Shown: positions 8,591 to 18,290 of the stretch, piece by piece
Layout: every line of letters starts with the position of its first letter
Numbering within the stretch: position 1 is the first letter of the stretch
From: CAZUXY01 sp964624235
Lineage (GTDB): Bacteria; Spirochaetota; UBA4802; UBA5368
Length of the DNA stretch: 64,000 nt
NCBI GenBank assembly: GCA_964624235.1
Contig: CAZUXY010000001.1
Span: 186,001-250,000 of the forward strand
Reading direction: 5' to 3'
Position numbers and translations under genes: made by a program
Notes under the pieces: model-generated
Database searches by the model: none
Told to the model about the DNA's origin: nothing
What the model saw: the letters and a program-made list of their open reading frames with translations, nothing else

Positions 8591-9572
8591 AGATCATTCT
8601 CCCCGCGGTGGTCTGAAGTACGGAGGTGACCGTGACATCCACATCGGAGTTTAACCTTCTCCGACCGTTTTCCACCACCACCATGGTACCGTCATCAAGA
8701 TATCCGATAGCCTGGTTAGGATCCTTACCTTCTTTAATCAGCGATACTTTCATTTCTTCACCTGGAAGCACTATCGGTTTCAGGGCATTGGAAAGCTGGT
8801 TGATGTTAAGCACACTCACTCCATGAAACTCGGCGACCTTGTTGAGGTTGAAGTCATTCGTGATGATAATCGCCTTCATAACTTTTGCTAGTTTCACCAG
8901 TTTTGAATCCACCTCTCCAATTTCGGGGAAGTCAATATCGGAAATCTTGACCATAATGGTCTGGTCTTTCTGCATCTTGTTGAGTATATCAAGCCCGCGC
9001 CTTCCCCGGTTTCTTTTAATGGAATCAGCGGAATCGGCTATCATCTGAAGTTCATTTAAAACGAAGTTTGGAATTACAAGGATCCCTTCAATGAAACCGG
9101 TATCGCAAATATCGGCAATCCTGCCGTCAATGATTACGCTGGTATCCAGTATCTTGTATGCCACACCGCTCTCTTTGCCCTCTTCATGTTTTTCAGGTAT
9201 GATTAAATCTATAATCGCGATATCTTCATGGTTTATGATGAAAAAAAGCATGATGGCAAAACCGACAACATGATATACCAGTCCAGATACAACGGCACTC
9301 TGGTTATCCGTCAAACCCAGAGGGATCGAGGTGAAGGCCAGAACCAGCAGGCGGCTCAGAATCAGGCCTATAAAAAGACCCAGTATTGCCGATATGATTA
9401 TCCTTGATGAAAAGGTGTGTGATATATACTCGATAACTATAATCAGCAACAATGCGACAATTATAGAGACAAAACCCGATATCAGTACCGCTTGCAATGA
9501 AATCTGCATAAAATATAAAACGGTAAACAGTACGGAAGAAATTATGAACAGTACTCTAAAAAAAGTTATCAT
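8568..9572 (-). CDS. PIN/TRAM-domain membrane protein, YacL family
   Basis: A 334-residue protein. Four transmembrane helices occupy residues 1-125. A PIN-type nuclease fold spans about 140-260, with acidic residues in ILDTSVIIDGRIADI and TNDFNLNKVAEFHGV. A TRAM-like RNA-binding segment ends the protein (GYLDDGTMVVVENGRR). The family is widespread in Firmicutes and spirochaetes beside CarD-type regulators, as here; its RNA target is not established. The ATG has a good AAGGAG site. It probably forms an operon with carD upstream and the flavoprotein downstream. Confidence 0.9.
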   Translation of the reverse strand: MITFFRVLFIISSVLFTVLYFMQISLQAVLISGFVSIIVALLLIIVIEYISHTFSSRIIISAILGLFIGLILSRLLVLAFTSIPLGLTDNQSAVVSGLVYHVVGFAIMLFFIINHEDIAIIDLIIPEKHEEGKESGVAYKILDTSVIIDGRIADICDTGFIEGILVIPNFVLNELQMIADSADSIKRNRGRRGLDILNKMQKDQTIMVKISDIDFPEIGEVDSKLVKLAKVMKAIIITNDFNLNKVAEFHGVSVLNINQLSNALKPIVLPGEEMKVSLIKEGKDPNQAIGYLDDGTMVVVENGRRRLNSDVDVTVTSVLQTTAGRMIFARLKED

Positions 9573-9720
9573 ATGAATGCACTCCTTTTGTGCAGTGAGA
9601 TGGTACCCGCGGGACTGCCGGGAGCTCCCCTGATTTCAGGCACATGACTCCTGTGTAAAATCATACTTGTACAATCGTGAGACTACAACGAGGGAGACTG
9701 CGGGTACAAAACAATACTGA

Positions 9721-10200
9721 TTATGAAGATAGCGCTTCAGAAACCAGATTTCCGGCCTCTTCGATATTAATGCTTTTCGCAAGGGCGATTTCATGTATAA
9801 CGAGTTGATAGGCGTTTTCATATAATTTCCTTTCCATTATCGACAGCTCTTTTTCCTTTCCCCGTCGATACAAGTCCCGTGCGACTTCACCCACTTCATA
9901 TATCGAACCGCTTTTTACTTTGTCTATATTGCCCTGGTATCTGAGTTTCCAGTCATCTTCAGTAATCACTTCCTTTTTCTTCAAAAGTTCCAGGACTTTC
10001 TTCACCTCACGGTTCGAAATAATGGATCTGATACCTATGCTTTGAGCGTTATCGACGGGAATCATGACTTTCATTCCGCTGTTGATAATGGTGATCATGT
10101 AAAACCTGTTTCTTTTGCCAAGAACGGACTTCTTTTCTATGGCTTCAATCAACCCGACACCATGCATTGGATATACAATTTTATCACCGACTTTATACAT
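9721..10200 (-). CDS. CarD/CdnL-family RNA-polymerase-binding transcription factor
   Basis: A 159-residue protein with the family's two parts. The N-terminal Tudor-like RNA-polymerase interaction domain reads YKVGDKIVYPMHGVGLIEAI, and an all-helical C-terminal DNA-binding domain includes EDDWKLRYQGNIDKVKSG and an SIMERKLYENAYQLVIHEIA segment. CarD/CdnL proteins bind the RNA polymerase beta subunit and stabilise open complexes, notably at rRNA promoters. The length and start match the family. The adjacent YacL gene is a common partner. The ATG has only a GGGG-type ribosome site. Confidence 0.92.
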   Translation of the reverse strand: MYKVGDKIVYPMHGVGLIEAIEKKSVLGKRNRFYMITIINSGMKVMIPVDNAQSIGIRSIISNREVKKVLELLKKKEVITEDDWKLRYQGNIDKVKSGSIYEVGEVARDLYRRGKEKELSIMERKLYENAYQLVIHEIALAKSINIEEAGNLVSEALSS

Positions 10201-10397
10201 AGGTTACCCCAAAAATACCAAATAATGCCCGCATTCCCCACAACAAATTATCATAAAATAGTACTCCATTATAGCATGGAAAATTCGTACGTTCAAGAAG
10301 AAAATGTTTCTGATGCTCCTGTACATGGTTGCATATACGCAATACACCGATATGATACTAAATATTGCCTCATTCCATACTGACTCAATCGACATTA

Positions 10398-12689
10398 TTA
10401 TTTTTCATCGGTTTTAAGCCCTTCTTTCTCCATGTAAAGATCCAGCACGGATTTCATAGGGGTGTCCACTTCGGTACTGCCGTAAAGCGCGGTATAATCA
10501 AGGTTTACCGGCGGCGGCGGGAATACTGGATCATTCATTCCGTTATATACATCCCTCATATACATCCCCCAGAGCGGCGCTGCAACGGAAGCACCTGCCT
10601 GGTGTTTCCCCAGCGACATGAAGGGACGGTCATATCCTACCCATACGATCGCGGCTATGTCCGGAGTGAATCCGCAAAACCATGCGTCGGTCCAGTTGGA
10701 AGTCGTTCCTGTTTTCCCGGCGCATTGTTTGACGAAACCCGCTTTTACCCTGATTGCTTCCGTGGGTGTTCCCCCGTTTACCACACCCTGCATCATCGAT
10801 GTCATGATATACGCCGTCCGCTCGGATATAATTTGTATGCTCCCGTTCATTTCTTTCGCCGCAATAATGTTGCCTACTTCCTCTTCCATGTTTACCAGCT
10901 CATTGCCGTCACGATCGGTAATATAACGGATTGCATAAGGAATAACGTCCCTTCCTCTGTTTGCATAGATGGCGTATCCTGTTGCCATTTCCAAGGGAGT
11001 TAATTCGGAAACTCCCAGCGCCAGCGATGGACTTGGAGTAAAACGCGATTCGCTTACTTTGAGAATCTTTGATGCATAATCGATAATACGGTCTGCCCCC
11101 ACTATGTCGTATATTCTGACCGAAATAATATTTATTGAAGCGGCCAGTGCCCGTTTAAGGCTCACCATGCCGGTATAGTTGCCTTCATAATTACTGGGAG
11201 CCCAGGTTTCGCCGGATGCGTCAATATCAACAATGGGTGCGTCAGGCAACGTGGTAAAAGGACTTATATAACGGGCTTCTATACCCGCACCGTAAACAAA
11301 AGGTTTGAACGCCGATCCCGGCTGACGCCTGGCCTGGACTGCCCGGTTATACTGGTTGGAAACAGTAAACTCCGAACCGCCGATCATGGTGGTTATATAA
11401 CCCGTCTGTGGCTCTATGGCGATAAACGCGCCCTCAACCGTCAGGGACGTCGAGATGTTTGAGGTAAGAGCCCGGAAGCTTTCAAAGGACTGATTCACCG
11501 CACCCATGTCGAGCAGCAGAGTAAGCATGTCAATAGCATCGGTGGTACCTTCGAGCATGGTTTTTTTGAAGACCGTTTCAAAATCGCTTTTAATAACAAT
11601 ACCAGGCAGGTTGAAAATTGTACGAAGTGTTCCATAGGCGCCGAAAAGGCTCCGGTCCACCGCACTATTGTAATACCGGTTTGCGTTTTCCGATAACTCG
11701 TTCTGTTTCTGCAACGCCGGAAGAAAATATTTTTCCGCGATTTCCTGTCTTCTGAGGTTCAACGTGGTATAAACCTGTAGACCCTCATTATACACGGCAT
11801 CTTTGCCGAAACGCGCCGTGAGTATCTGCCTCACATAATCGGTGAAGAAAGGCGCCTTGTCTTCTTCCTTGGTAAATGCTGTTTTCGTGGTAAACTCGGT
11901 TTTAATTGAATCAATATACGCAGGCCAGAACTTTTCGTAGACGACTCTGGCCTTTACAATAGTCAGATATCCGCAGTCCACTATCCGGTTAAGGGTATCC
12001 CAGTTTTTCTCAAATGCGATTCGGGGATTCATTAATGGGGAATGTCTGCCGGGTGCCGAAGGAAGGGCGGCCAATACCGAGCTTTCAGCAACACTGAGCT
12101 GGTTTACCGTCTTGCCAAAGAAGAGTTGTGCCGCCGATGAAATCCCGTAACAGCCATGGCCGAGATATATCTGGTTGAAGTACATCTCGAGAATTTCTTC
12201 CTTGGTGAACTTTTTTTCTATCTGCAGGGCAAGAATCGCTTCAAGCGCCTTTCTCATCACAGTACGTTCACCAGTGGTGAAAAGCCTCTTTGCCAGCTGC
12301 TGGGTAATTGTTGAGCCGCCTTGCACCACTCTGCCTGCCAGGATGTTTTTCACCATTGCCCTGGCGATTCCTTTGGGATTAATTCCAAAGTGGTTGTAGA
12401 AATCCTTGTCCTCGGTCGCGACAAACGAGTTTACCAGGTTTTTCGGCAATTCCTCGAAGGAAACAAGGTCCCTTTTCTCTTTAAAGAGTTCTGCGATCAG
12501 TTCACCATTGACATCGTACACTTTTGTCGGCAGGCTGGGTTGAAACTGTTTAAGATTGTCAATTCCCGAAAAATTTTTAATCTGGGAGGTTATATACCCA
12601 AACATCACTCCACCCAAGAGTGAAAACCCAAATACCAGCATTAAAGCTATCTTCTCAATCTTTTCAATATTAATCTTTACTGTATCCAT
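10398..12689 (-). CDS. Penicillin-binding protein 1A (class A, bifunctional)
   Basis: A 763-residue peptidoglycan synthase anchored by one N-terminal helix (residues about 15-35). The glycosyltransferase domain (GT51) shows EDKDFYNHFGI with the catalytic glutamate, and GGSTITQQLAKRLF. The transpeptidase domain carries the active-site SAFK in QPGSAFKPFVYG, then the SIN motif, then KTGTTSNWTDAWF. Both activities therefore look intact. It polymerises glycan strands and cross-links them on the outer face of the inner membrane. The length is typical of PBP1A. The gene stands alone, with 197 bases to carD and 198 to the next gene upstream. Confidence 0.96.
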   Translation of the reverse strand: MDTVKINIEKIEKIALMLVFGFSLLGGVMFGYITSQIKNFSGIDNLKQFQPSLPTKVYDVNGELIAELFKEKRDLVSFEELPKNLVNSFVATEDKDFYNHFGINPKGIARAMVKNILAGRVVQGGSTITQQLAKRLFTTGERTVMRKALEAILALQIEKKFTKEEILEMYFNQIYLGHGCYGISSAAQLFFGKTVNQLSVAESSVLAALPSAPGRHSPLMNPRIAFEKNWDTLNRIVDCGYLTIVKARVVYEKFWPAYIDSIKTEFTTKTAFTKEEDKAPFFTDYVRQILTARFGKDAVYNEGLQVYTTLNLRRQEIAEKYFLPALQKQNELSENANRYYNSAVDRSLFGAYGTLRTIFNLPGIVIKSDFETVFKKTMLEGTTDAIDMLTLLLDMGAVNQSFESFRALTSNISTSLTVEGAFIAIEPQTGYITTMIGGSEFTVSNQYNRAVQARRQPGSAFKPFVYGAGIEARYISPFTTLPDAPIVDIDASGETWAPSNYEGNYTGMVSLKRALAASINIISVRIYDIVGADRIIDYASKILKVSESRFTPSPSLALGVSELTPLEMATGYAIYANRGRDVIPYAIRYITDRDGNELVNMEEEVGNIIAAKEMNGSIQIISERTAYIMTSMMQGVVNGGTPTEAIRVKAGFVKQCAGKTGTTSNWTDAWFCGFTPDIAAIVWVGYDRPFMSLGKHQAGASVAAPLWGMYMRDVYNGMNDPVFPPPPVNLDYTALYGSTEVDTPMKSVLDLYMEKEGLKTDEK

Positions 12690-12887
12690 ACGAAAATACC
12701 CAGTACTATGCGGTTACACTTTGCAGATTTTCGCCATAAGCGGGTTTTGCTCTACAGGTGTTTTTTGTACCAGATGCAGGAGGTTGTTGCAGAAAGCAAG
12801 TATTAAATCCCCATCATGCTATTGTAATGACGCTCAGCTATCTGTAGTATCCACGTGGAACCTTTCTGCTCTATAAAAATTTATTTT

Positions 12888-13088
12888 TCATTGGCGGGAT
12901 GCTCTGGATACATAACCGATCACCCAAAGCACCCCAAAGATAATAAGTACAACGAGAAAAAGCTCAGCCAGTATGCTTACGGTTCCGGCTATAATTCTGA
13001 GCAGAAGTGGAATTATGTATTTGATGATCAGGTACAAAACAGTGACCACCCCAACTGCATAAAGCCCATATCTCACGGCATCCGGCAT
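12888..13088 (-). CDS. Small two-helix membrane protein, unknown function
   Basis: A 66-residue protein that is almost entirely hydrophobic, with two predicted helices (about residues 9-32 and 36-60) and a positively charged end. A clear AGGGGAG ribosome site precedes the ATG, which supports a real gene. It lies downstream of the HtrA protease gene on the same strand (71 bases), so it may be co-transcribed and take part in envelope stress. I recognise no family. Confidence 0.65.
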   Translation of the reverse strand: MPDAVRYGLYAVGVVTVLYLIIKYIIPLLLRIIAGTVSILAELFLVVLIIFGVLWVIGYVSRASRQ

Positions 13089-13159
13089 AATAATCTTCTC
13101 CCCTTATTTTATTATATATTCCGAGTTCATGTTTCCTTTTATTAATCCTTTAAAACACC

Positions 13160-14308
13160 CTAAGGTCTTTCTGCCACAGTGATAAACAGGTTTACTAAAG
13201 CTTTGTTCCTCCAGACAGTCAGCTTCAGTGTTTTACCTATCGGGGATTTTCCCACATAATCGATCAGATCCTCATAAGTTTTTATATTTGTATCATCAAT
13301 CTTTAAAACAACATCACCCGGCAGTACTCCGCCCCTGTGGGCGGGACCATTCTTTATGATACCGCCTATAAGGGCTCCCTCGGGTTGTTTCAAACCCAGC
13401 TGACGCGCGTTCTCCTCGTTAAGAGGGATTATTTGTACCCCGATGAATCCCCGCTTGATCTTTTTATACTTTTTTAACTGATCAAGTATGGATTTCGCCG
13501 TATTAATGGGAATAGCGAATCCAATTCCCATATTCCCGCCCGTCCTGGAATAAATCATACGGTTGATCCCGATAACCTCTCCGTAAATATTAATGAGTGG
13601 ACCGCCTGAATTACCCGGATTGATCGAAGCATCGGTCTGTATATGAGATTGTGATGCTCCCATCATGTCGACGTCCTTCCTCCCTGTTGCGCTTATTACT
13701 CCTACGGTGAACGTCTTATCCAGTCCAAACGGGTTGCCGATAGCGATCGCCCAGTCTCCGACCTTTACATTATCAGAGTTTCCGAGATATACCGGTTTCA
13801 ACTTCCCCCTTGGATTGATTTTAAGCAAAGCAATATCAGTCCGTTCATCGGAGCCGATTATTACTGCCGGATAAAGATCATTCTCTATTTTTACAGTAAC
13901 TTTATCCACATTGGCTATTACATGATGGTTGGTACATATATATCCGTCCTCGGACAGTACAAAACCAGTGCCCAGACCGGTCCTTCTCTGGACCCTGGGG
14001 CCCGTATTCCCCTCAGGCATACCGAAAAACTGACGGAAAAAGGGATCATCAAAAAAAGGATGCTGCGGCAGTTTCACCATCTGTTCTGTTGAAATGAATA
14101 CTACCCTGTCTTTATACAGTTCATATATGTCCCTGAATGTTTTCTGAATTTCCCAGGCTTTTGCAGATTCAGAGCTTTTTTTTATGGGAGATTCCTGGGA
14201 TTCCCCAAAAACGGGGATGTCCTTCCTGGAACAGGAAAAAGGGTAAAAGAAAAGAGAAACGGTAAAAACTACCACTATAGGAAGCAGATACTTTTTTATA
14301 GACTTCAT
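13160..14308 (-). CDS. HtrA/DegP-family periplasmic serine protease
   Basis: A 382-residue trypsin-like protease with a full catalytic triad: histidine in TNHHVIANVDKV, aspartate in ERTDIALLKI and serine in PGNSGGPL. One PDZ domain follows (about residues 290-378, RGFIGVQIIPL to VNLFITV), as in DegS-type or short HtrA proteins; DegP has two. The N-terminus is a signal or anchor ending in FSC (about residue 26), which could be a loose lipobox. It would degrade or sense misfolded envelope proteins. An AGGAGA site fixes the start. Confidence 0.93.
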   Translation of the reverse strand: MKSIKKYLLPIVVVFTVSLFFYPFSCSRKDIPVFGESQESPIKKSSESAKAWEIQKTFRDIYELYKDRVVFISTEQMVKLPQHPFFDDPFFRQFFGMPEGNTGPRVQRRTGLGTGFVLSEDGYICTNHHVIANVDKVTVKIENDLYPAVIIGSDERTDIALLKINPRGKLKPVYLGNSDNVKVGDWAIAIGNPFGLDKTFTVGVISATGRKDVDMMGASQSHIQTDASINPGNSGGPLINIYGEVIGINRMIYSRTGGNMGIGFAIPINTAKSILDQLKKYKKIKRGFIGVQIIPLNEENARQLGLKQPEGALIGGIIKNGPAHRGGVLPGDVVLKIDDTNIKTYEDLIDYVGKSPIGKTLKLTVWRNKALVNLFITVAERP

Positions 14309-14916
14309 TATTGATCTCCTTGATGCTCTCAGTACCAGATATAGAGGATAAATCTACCCCGTTGTTACATAAATATAAACAGATAGATTCATTGTGTTCA
14401 TAAAACAAAGCGGACAGTTTATTGTTTCAGTCTTCTACTAAGGTACATCATGGTTCTGTAATCAAGCAAGTTTTTATTCATTCTTGTATCCCCATCACGC
14501 GGTGCATACCTTTTCCATTATGAATCCAGCATATCACTACCTTGTACTTACTGTATTATACAGTTGAATATTATTGTAACAGTTTCTATTCTAATTAGAG
14601 CGATGGCGAGGGTTGAACAAATGAGTTGAAAGAGACCTTAATTCTTTCTGCGTGCGGTCGGTCAACGGATGAGAATAGTAAAACAATAAGGATAATCCGC
14701 CACCTGCCCATGAGTTAATAACTACCGTTAAAAATAAAAAGGAAAAAACCCGGGATGTTTCCGCGAATCACCGTACTGGAATACGGAATAAATTTGATTC
14801 TTGAAAATAAATCACAGCACACGAATATCCCTAATGATAGATAAGCCTGACTGCGCGTAAAAAAAATCAAATGTAGACTGAGGATACTCCATACGGGCTA
14901 TCCGATACCCATCGAA
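14309..14916. other. 608-bp non-coding stretch between htrA and pckG
   Basis: I see no convincing open reading frame and no RNA gene here. It must hold the htrA promoter near 14309-14450 and the 3' end of the PEP carboxykinase transcript near 14830-14916, where a T8 run on the reverse strand (about 14859) lacks a clear stem. A short stem-loop, CCGTA/TACGG near 14770, is too weak to name. Confidence 0.5.
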
Positions 14917-16689
14917 TTATTTCGCGTCTTTAAGCCTTTTACCGAGCTCATTGTATTCCTGCCAGAGTTCATCCGGAAGACGGTCACCGAAGATCTTAAG
15001 AAATTCATTATGACCTTTCATCTCCTCAATCCATTCGTTCTTGCTTATGGTGAGGAGTTGCTTCATGGCTTTTGAATTAAGGTCAAGTCCATCGACCGGT
15101 ATATCGTCGTAATTCGGGATCAGACCTATGGGAGTTTCTCTCGCCCTCACTCGACTGAAGCAGCGATCGATTATCCATTTCAGAACCCTGAGGTTTTCAC
15201 CAAAACCGGGCCACAGGTACTTCCCGTTTTCATCCTGACGGAACCAGTTTACATGAAAAATTTTCGGCGGATTCTCCATTTTTTTTCCCATGGAAAGCCA
15301 GTGACCAAAATAGTCCCCCATATGATAACCGCAGAAGGGCAACATTGCCATAGGGTCTCTGCGCACCTCACCAAGAGTACCGTACTGAGCCGCGGTCCTC
15401 TCCGACGCCATGGTTGCTCCCACATACACACCGTGCTGCCAGTTAAACGATTCATAAACCAGAGGAGTCAGCCTGGCTCTTCGGCCCCCGAACAGTATGG
15501 CCGAGATGGGAACACCCCTCGGATCCTGCCAGTGGGGTGAAATGCTGGGACACTGGCTTAACGGAGCGGTGAACCGGGCATTGGGATTAGCACCCGGTTC
15601 CGGCGAATCCTTGGTCCATTCATTGCCTTTCCAGTCGATTCCCTTTTCAGGTACCGGGCCATCCATCCCTTCCCACCACACGTTCAGGTCGGGCGTAAGC
15701 AGAAGGTTGGTGAAAATGGTGTTTTTTCTGATGGTCGCCATGGCGTTGGGATTTGTTTTATAATTGGTCCCGGGTGCCACTCCGAAGAATCCATTTTCCG
15801 GATTTATCGCCCACAGCCTCCCGTCTTCACCGATCCTCATCCAGGCAATATCGTCCCCAACAGTCCATATCTTATATCCGGGCATGGTTTCAGGGGGTAC
15901 AAGCATGGCAAGGTTGGTTTTCCCGCAGGCGGAAGGGAATGCACCCGCAATATAGGCCGTCTCCCCTTCGGGATTTTCAATACCTACAATCAACATATGT
16001 TCGGCCAACCATCCCTCAATCCGGGCGAGATGGCTTGCGATGCGCAGCGCCAGGCACTTCTTACCCAGCAGCACATTACCGCCGTAACCGGAACCGACGC
16101 TCATTATGGTGTTATACTCCGGGAAATGGCAGATATATCTGCGGGTGATATCAAGGTCCGCTTTGCCGTGCAGCCCTTTGGTGAATTCACCGTATTGTCC
16201 CAGCTCCTTCCATGCGACATTTCCCATACGCGTCATGATCCTCATATTCAGGACCACATATATACTGTCTGTTATTTCCACACCGATTTTATTGAAACTG
16301 GAACCGGGAATCCCCATGATAAAGGGAAGCACGTACATTTTCCTTCCCCTCATGGATCCGTCGAAGATGGCTGAAAGCTTATCATTCGCTTCTTTCGGCG
16401 ACATCCAGTTGTTTGAGGGGCCCGCATCATCTTTGTTATTGGTGCAGATGAAGGTCAGGTGCTCTGTCCGTGCAACATCATTTTGGGCGGTCCTGTGATA
16501 GACGCTTCCAGGTAATTTTTTTTGATCCAGTTCAATAAGTTCTCCGGTACTGAAAGCTTCCTTCTGAAGTTCCAGTTTTTCCTCTTCGGTCCCGTCGATC
16601 CATACGATCTGGTCGGGTTTTGTCAACCTGGCGACTTCATCGACCCATTCTAAAACGCCCTTGTGTTGAGTGAGCGGAACAGTATGCAT
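14917..16689 (-). CDS. pckG: Phosphoenolpyruvate carboxykinase (GTP)
   Basis: A 590-residue cytosolic enzyme that interconverts oxaloacetate plus GTP with phosphoenolpyruvate, CO2 and GDP at the entry to gluconeogenesis. The diagnostic segments of the GTP class are present: FPSACGKTNLAML (P-loop with the reactive cysteine), VGDDIAWMR (metal site), and the substrate-binding region GYHMGDYFGHWL. The length is typical of the GTP form; the ATP form is shorter and different. A strong GGGAGGG site precedes the ATG. It is divergent from the next gene, with a 346-base control region. Confidence 0.97.
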   Translation of the reverse strand: MHTVPLTQHKGVLEWVDEVARLTKPDQIVWIDGTEEEKLELQKEAFSTGELIELDQKKLPGSVYHRTAQNDVARTEHLTFICTNNKDDAGPSNNWMSPKEANDKLSAIFDGSMRGRKMYVLPFIMGIPGSSFNKIGVEITDSIYVVLNMRIMTRMGNVAWKELGQYGEFTKGLHGKADLDITRRYICHFPEYNTIMSVGSGYGGNVLLGKKCLALRIASHLARIEGWLAEHMLIVGIENPEGETAYIAGAFPSACGKTNLAMLVPPETMPGYKIWTVGDDIAWMRIGEDGRLWAINPENGFFGVAPGTNYKTNPNAMATIRKNTIFTNLLLTPDLNVWWEGMDGPVPEKGIDWKGNEWTKDSPEPGANPNARFTAPLSQCPSISPHWQDPRGVPISAILFGGRRARLTPLVYESFNWQHGVYVGATMASERTAAQYGTLGEVRRDPMAMLPFCGYHMGDYFGHWLSMGKKMENPPKIFHVNWFRQDENGKYLWPGFGENLRVLKWIIDRCFSRVRARETPIGLIPNYDDIPVDGLDLNSKAMKQLLTISKNEWIEEMKGHNEFLKIFGDRLPDELWQEYNELGKRLKDAK

Positions 16690-17035
16690 CCTTCCCTCCC
16701 TTGAACGGTATTGTCACAACATAATGATGCCGGGGAAAACCCCCTGGTTTTTATAAGGAATTTCCTGGTAGATTTTCGCGCGAGGAACAAGGTAACCGGT
16801 CAATGGGGAATACCCGGCACGCTTAAAGAGCTTTTGAATCCTTAAAAAAATAACACACCGGTGTCAATAAAAAAAAGCAACTGTCCGACGGTCGAAAGGT
16901 GAATTATCAGAGTGATTGTGTCGATTTGATTGTATATTTTTATTGATTTGTTCTGTCATGAGGATGATTCTGGGCATTAAAAAATTATATGAAACCCCGT
17001 TATGTATAGAACAGTTTTTTCTGTTGAGGTTTATT
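16690..17035. other. Divergent control region between pckG and the LOR/SDH gene
   Basis: This 346-base stretch holds no gene. It contains a perfect 10-base palindrome ACACCGGTGT at 16855-16864, a short AGGAA-T-TTCCT dyad at 16756-16766 and a GGGG-AAAA-CCCC hairpin in the pckG leader (about 16732-16743). Any of these could be operator or leader structure. I cannot place promoters with confidence. Confidence 0.4.
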
Positions 17036-18139
17036 ATGAGCCAGACGTTTGCACTTCCAGAATATCGGTCGCCAGATTTCAATTCTAAAGTTTTCAAGGA
17101 CTGCCCGGTAGTCGGTTTCAAGGAAGCTGAATTCGATGGAGTTGCACCGGAGCATTATCATGCCACCTCCATTTACCCGGAGTATTTTCAGATAAAGCGT
17201 GGAGAATGGAAGCTGGCTGAATCTTCACGCATGGACTGTGTCGTTATATCAGAACACGGCATACTTAAAGCCGTGGAATTCAGGCATATAAAAAAGGGAG
17301 ACCCGGTAATCGTAGGACGCACCGAAGATGGAGAAGAAGGAATCTATGTGCACACGACAGGATTCGCTCCTCCAGCGGAGTCACGGGAAAAATTTTCATT
17401 TCACACACGAAGAACCAGGGAAACACCATTTTCAAGGGATTATGACAGTATTTATGAATTACTGAAACATGAAAGAGAGATGGGCAATATCGTCTGGATT
17501 TTAGGACCGGCGGTTACTTTTGATTATGATTCGAGAAAATCCATGACCGGTCTCATCGAAAACGGGTATGTTCACGCATTGCTGGCAGGAAACGCCCTCG
17601 CGGTGCACGATATCGAAGCATCCATGTTTGGAACGGGTCTGGGACAGGATATTTACACCAAGGAGTATCGCAGACTTGGACATTATCATCATCTCGATGC
17701 CATTAATGCCGTTCGCAGATACGGTTCGATGAAAAATGTTTTTCACAAGGGACTGCTTCGCGATGGTATTATTTGTTCATGTTTGAAGAAACAAATCCCT
17801 TTTGTACTGGCCGGCTCCATAAGAGACGACGGTCCCCTCCCCGATGTCATTGGGGATGTGTATGAAGCACAGGACCGTATGAGGGCGGTATTGTCAAAGG
17901 CAACAACGGTGATAGCGCTGGCGACCCAACTCCATGCCATCGCTTCGGGGAACATGTTACCGTCGCACCAGGTGAGAGAAGGAGTAGTGCGTCCGGTTTA
18001 CTTTTATATAGTCGACATATCGGAATTCGCCCTGGATAAACTTGCGAATCGCGGCAGTCTCGAAGTGCGCGGCATAGTAACAAACGTGCAGGATTTCCTG
18101 ATCAATGTAAGCAGGGCTCTTACTGAGGGCTCATCATAA
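17036..18139 (+). CDS. LOR/SDH-family protein (ornithine cyclodeaminase type, TIGR00300-like)
   Basis: A 367-residue protein. It matches the conserved region of the LOR/SDH family, whose characterised members include archaeal ornithine cyclodeaminase and the C-terminal part of cyanobacterial arginine dihydrolase. Visible signatures are GNALAVHDIEASMFGTGLGQD, HYHHLDAINAVRRYGSM, FVLAGSIRDDGPLPD and ATQLHAIASGNMLP. It may convert ornithine to proline and ammonia with bound NAD, but this is by family. The start at 17036 follows GAGG; 40 more codons are open upstream but have no ribosome site. The next gene uses ornithine too. Confidence 0.75.
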   Translation: MSQTFALPEYRSPDFNSKVFKDCPVVGFKEAEFDGVAPEHYHATSIYPEYFQIKRGEWKLAESSRMDCVVISEHGILKAVEFRHIKKGDPVIVGRTEDGEEGIYVHTTGFAPPAESREKFSFHTRRTRETPFSRDYDSIYELLKHEREMGNIVWILGPAVTFDYDSRKSMTGLIENGYVHALLAGNALAVHDIEASMFGTGLGQDIYTKEYRRLGHYHHLDAINAVRRYGSMKNVFHKGLLRDGIICSCLKKQIPFVLAGSIRDDGPLPDVIGDVYEAQDRMRAVLSKATTVIALATQLHAIASGNMLPSHQVREGVVRPVYFYIVDISEFALDKLANRGSLEVRGIVTNVQDFLINVSRALTEGSS

Positions 18140-18290
18140 TTAATTATATATTCACCTTTTCTTCATATTCCCTTCAGCCGCTTTCTCCATTATTCGTTAC
18201 GGTAACAACCGCCGGTATAAACCTTTACTGAACCTGTAGACGGGTACAGGACAAAGCGTTTACGGTTAATTATTTAAAAGGGGTATGTGT

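Noticed and set aside
9603..9707. 8-base inverted repeat (9603-9610 and 9700-9707)
   Set aside because: The arms are 90 bases apart and too short to be more than chance.
16855..16864. Palindrome ACACCGGTGT as a transcription factor site
   Set aside because: One copy only and no matching regulator or promoter; kept as a remark in the pckG control region.
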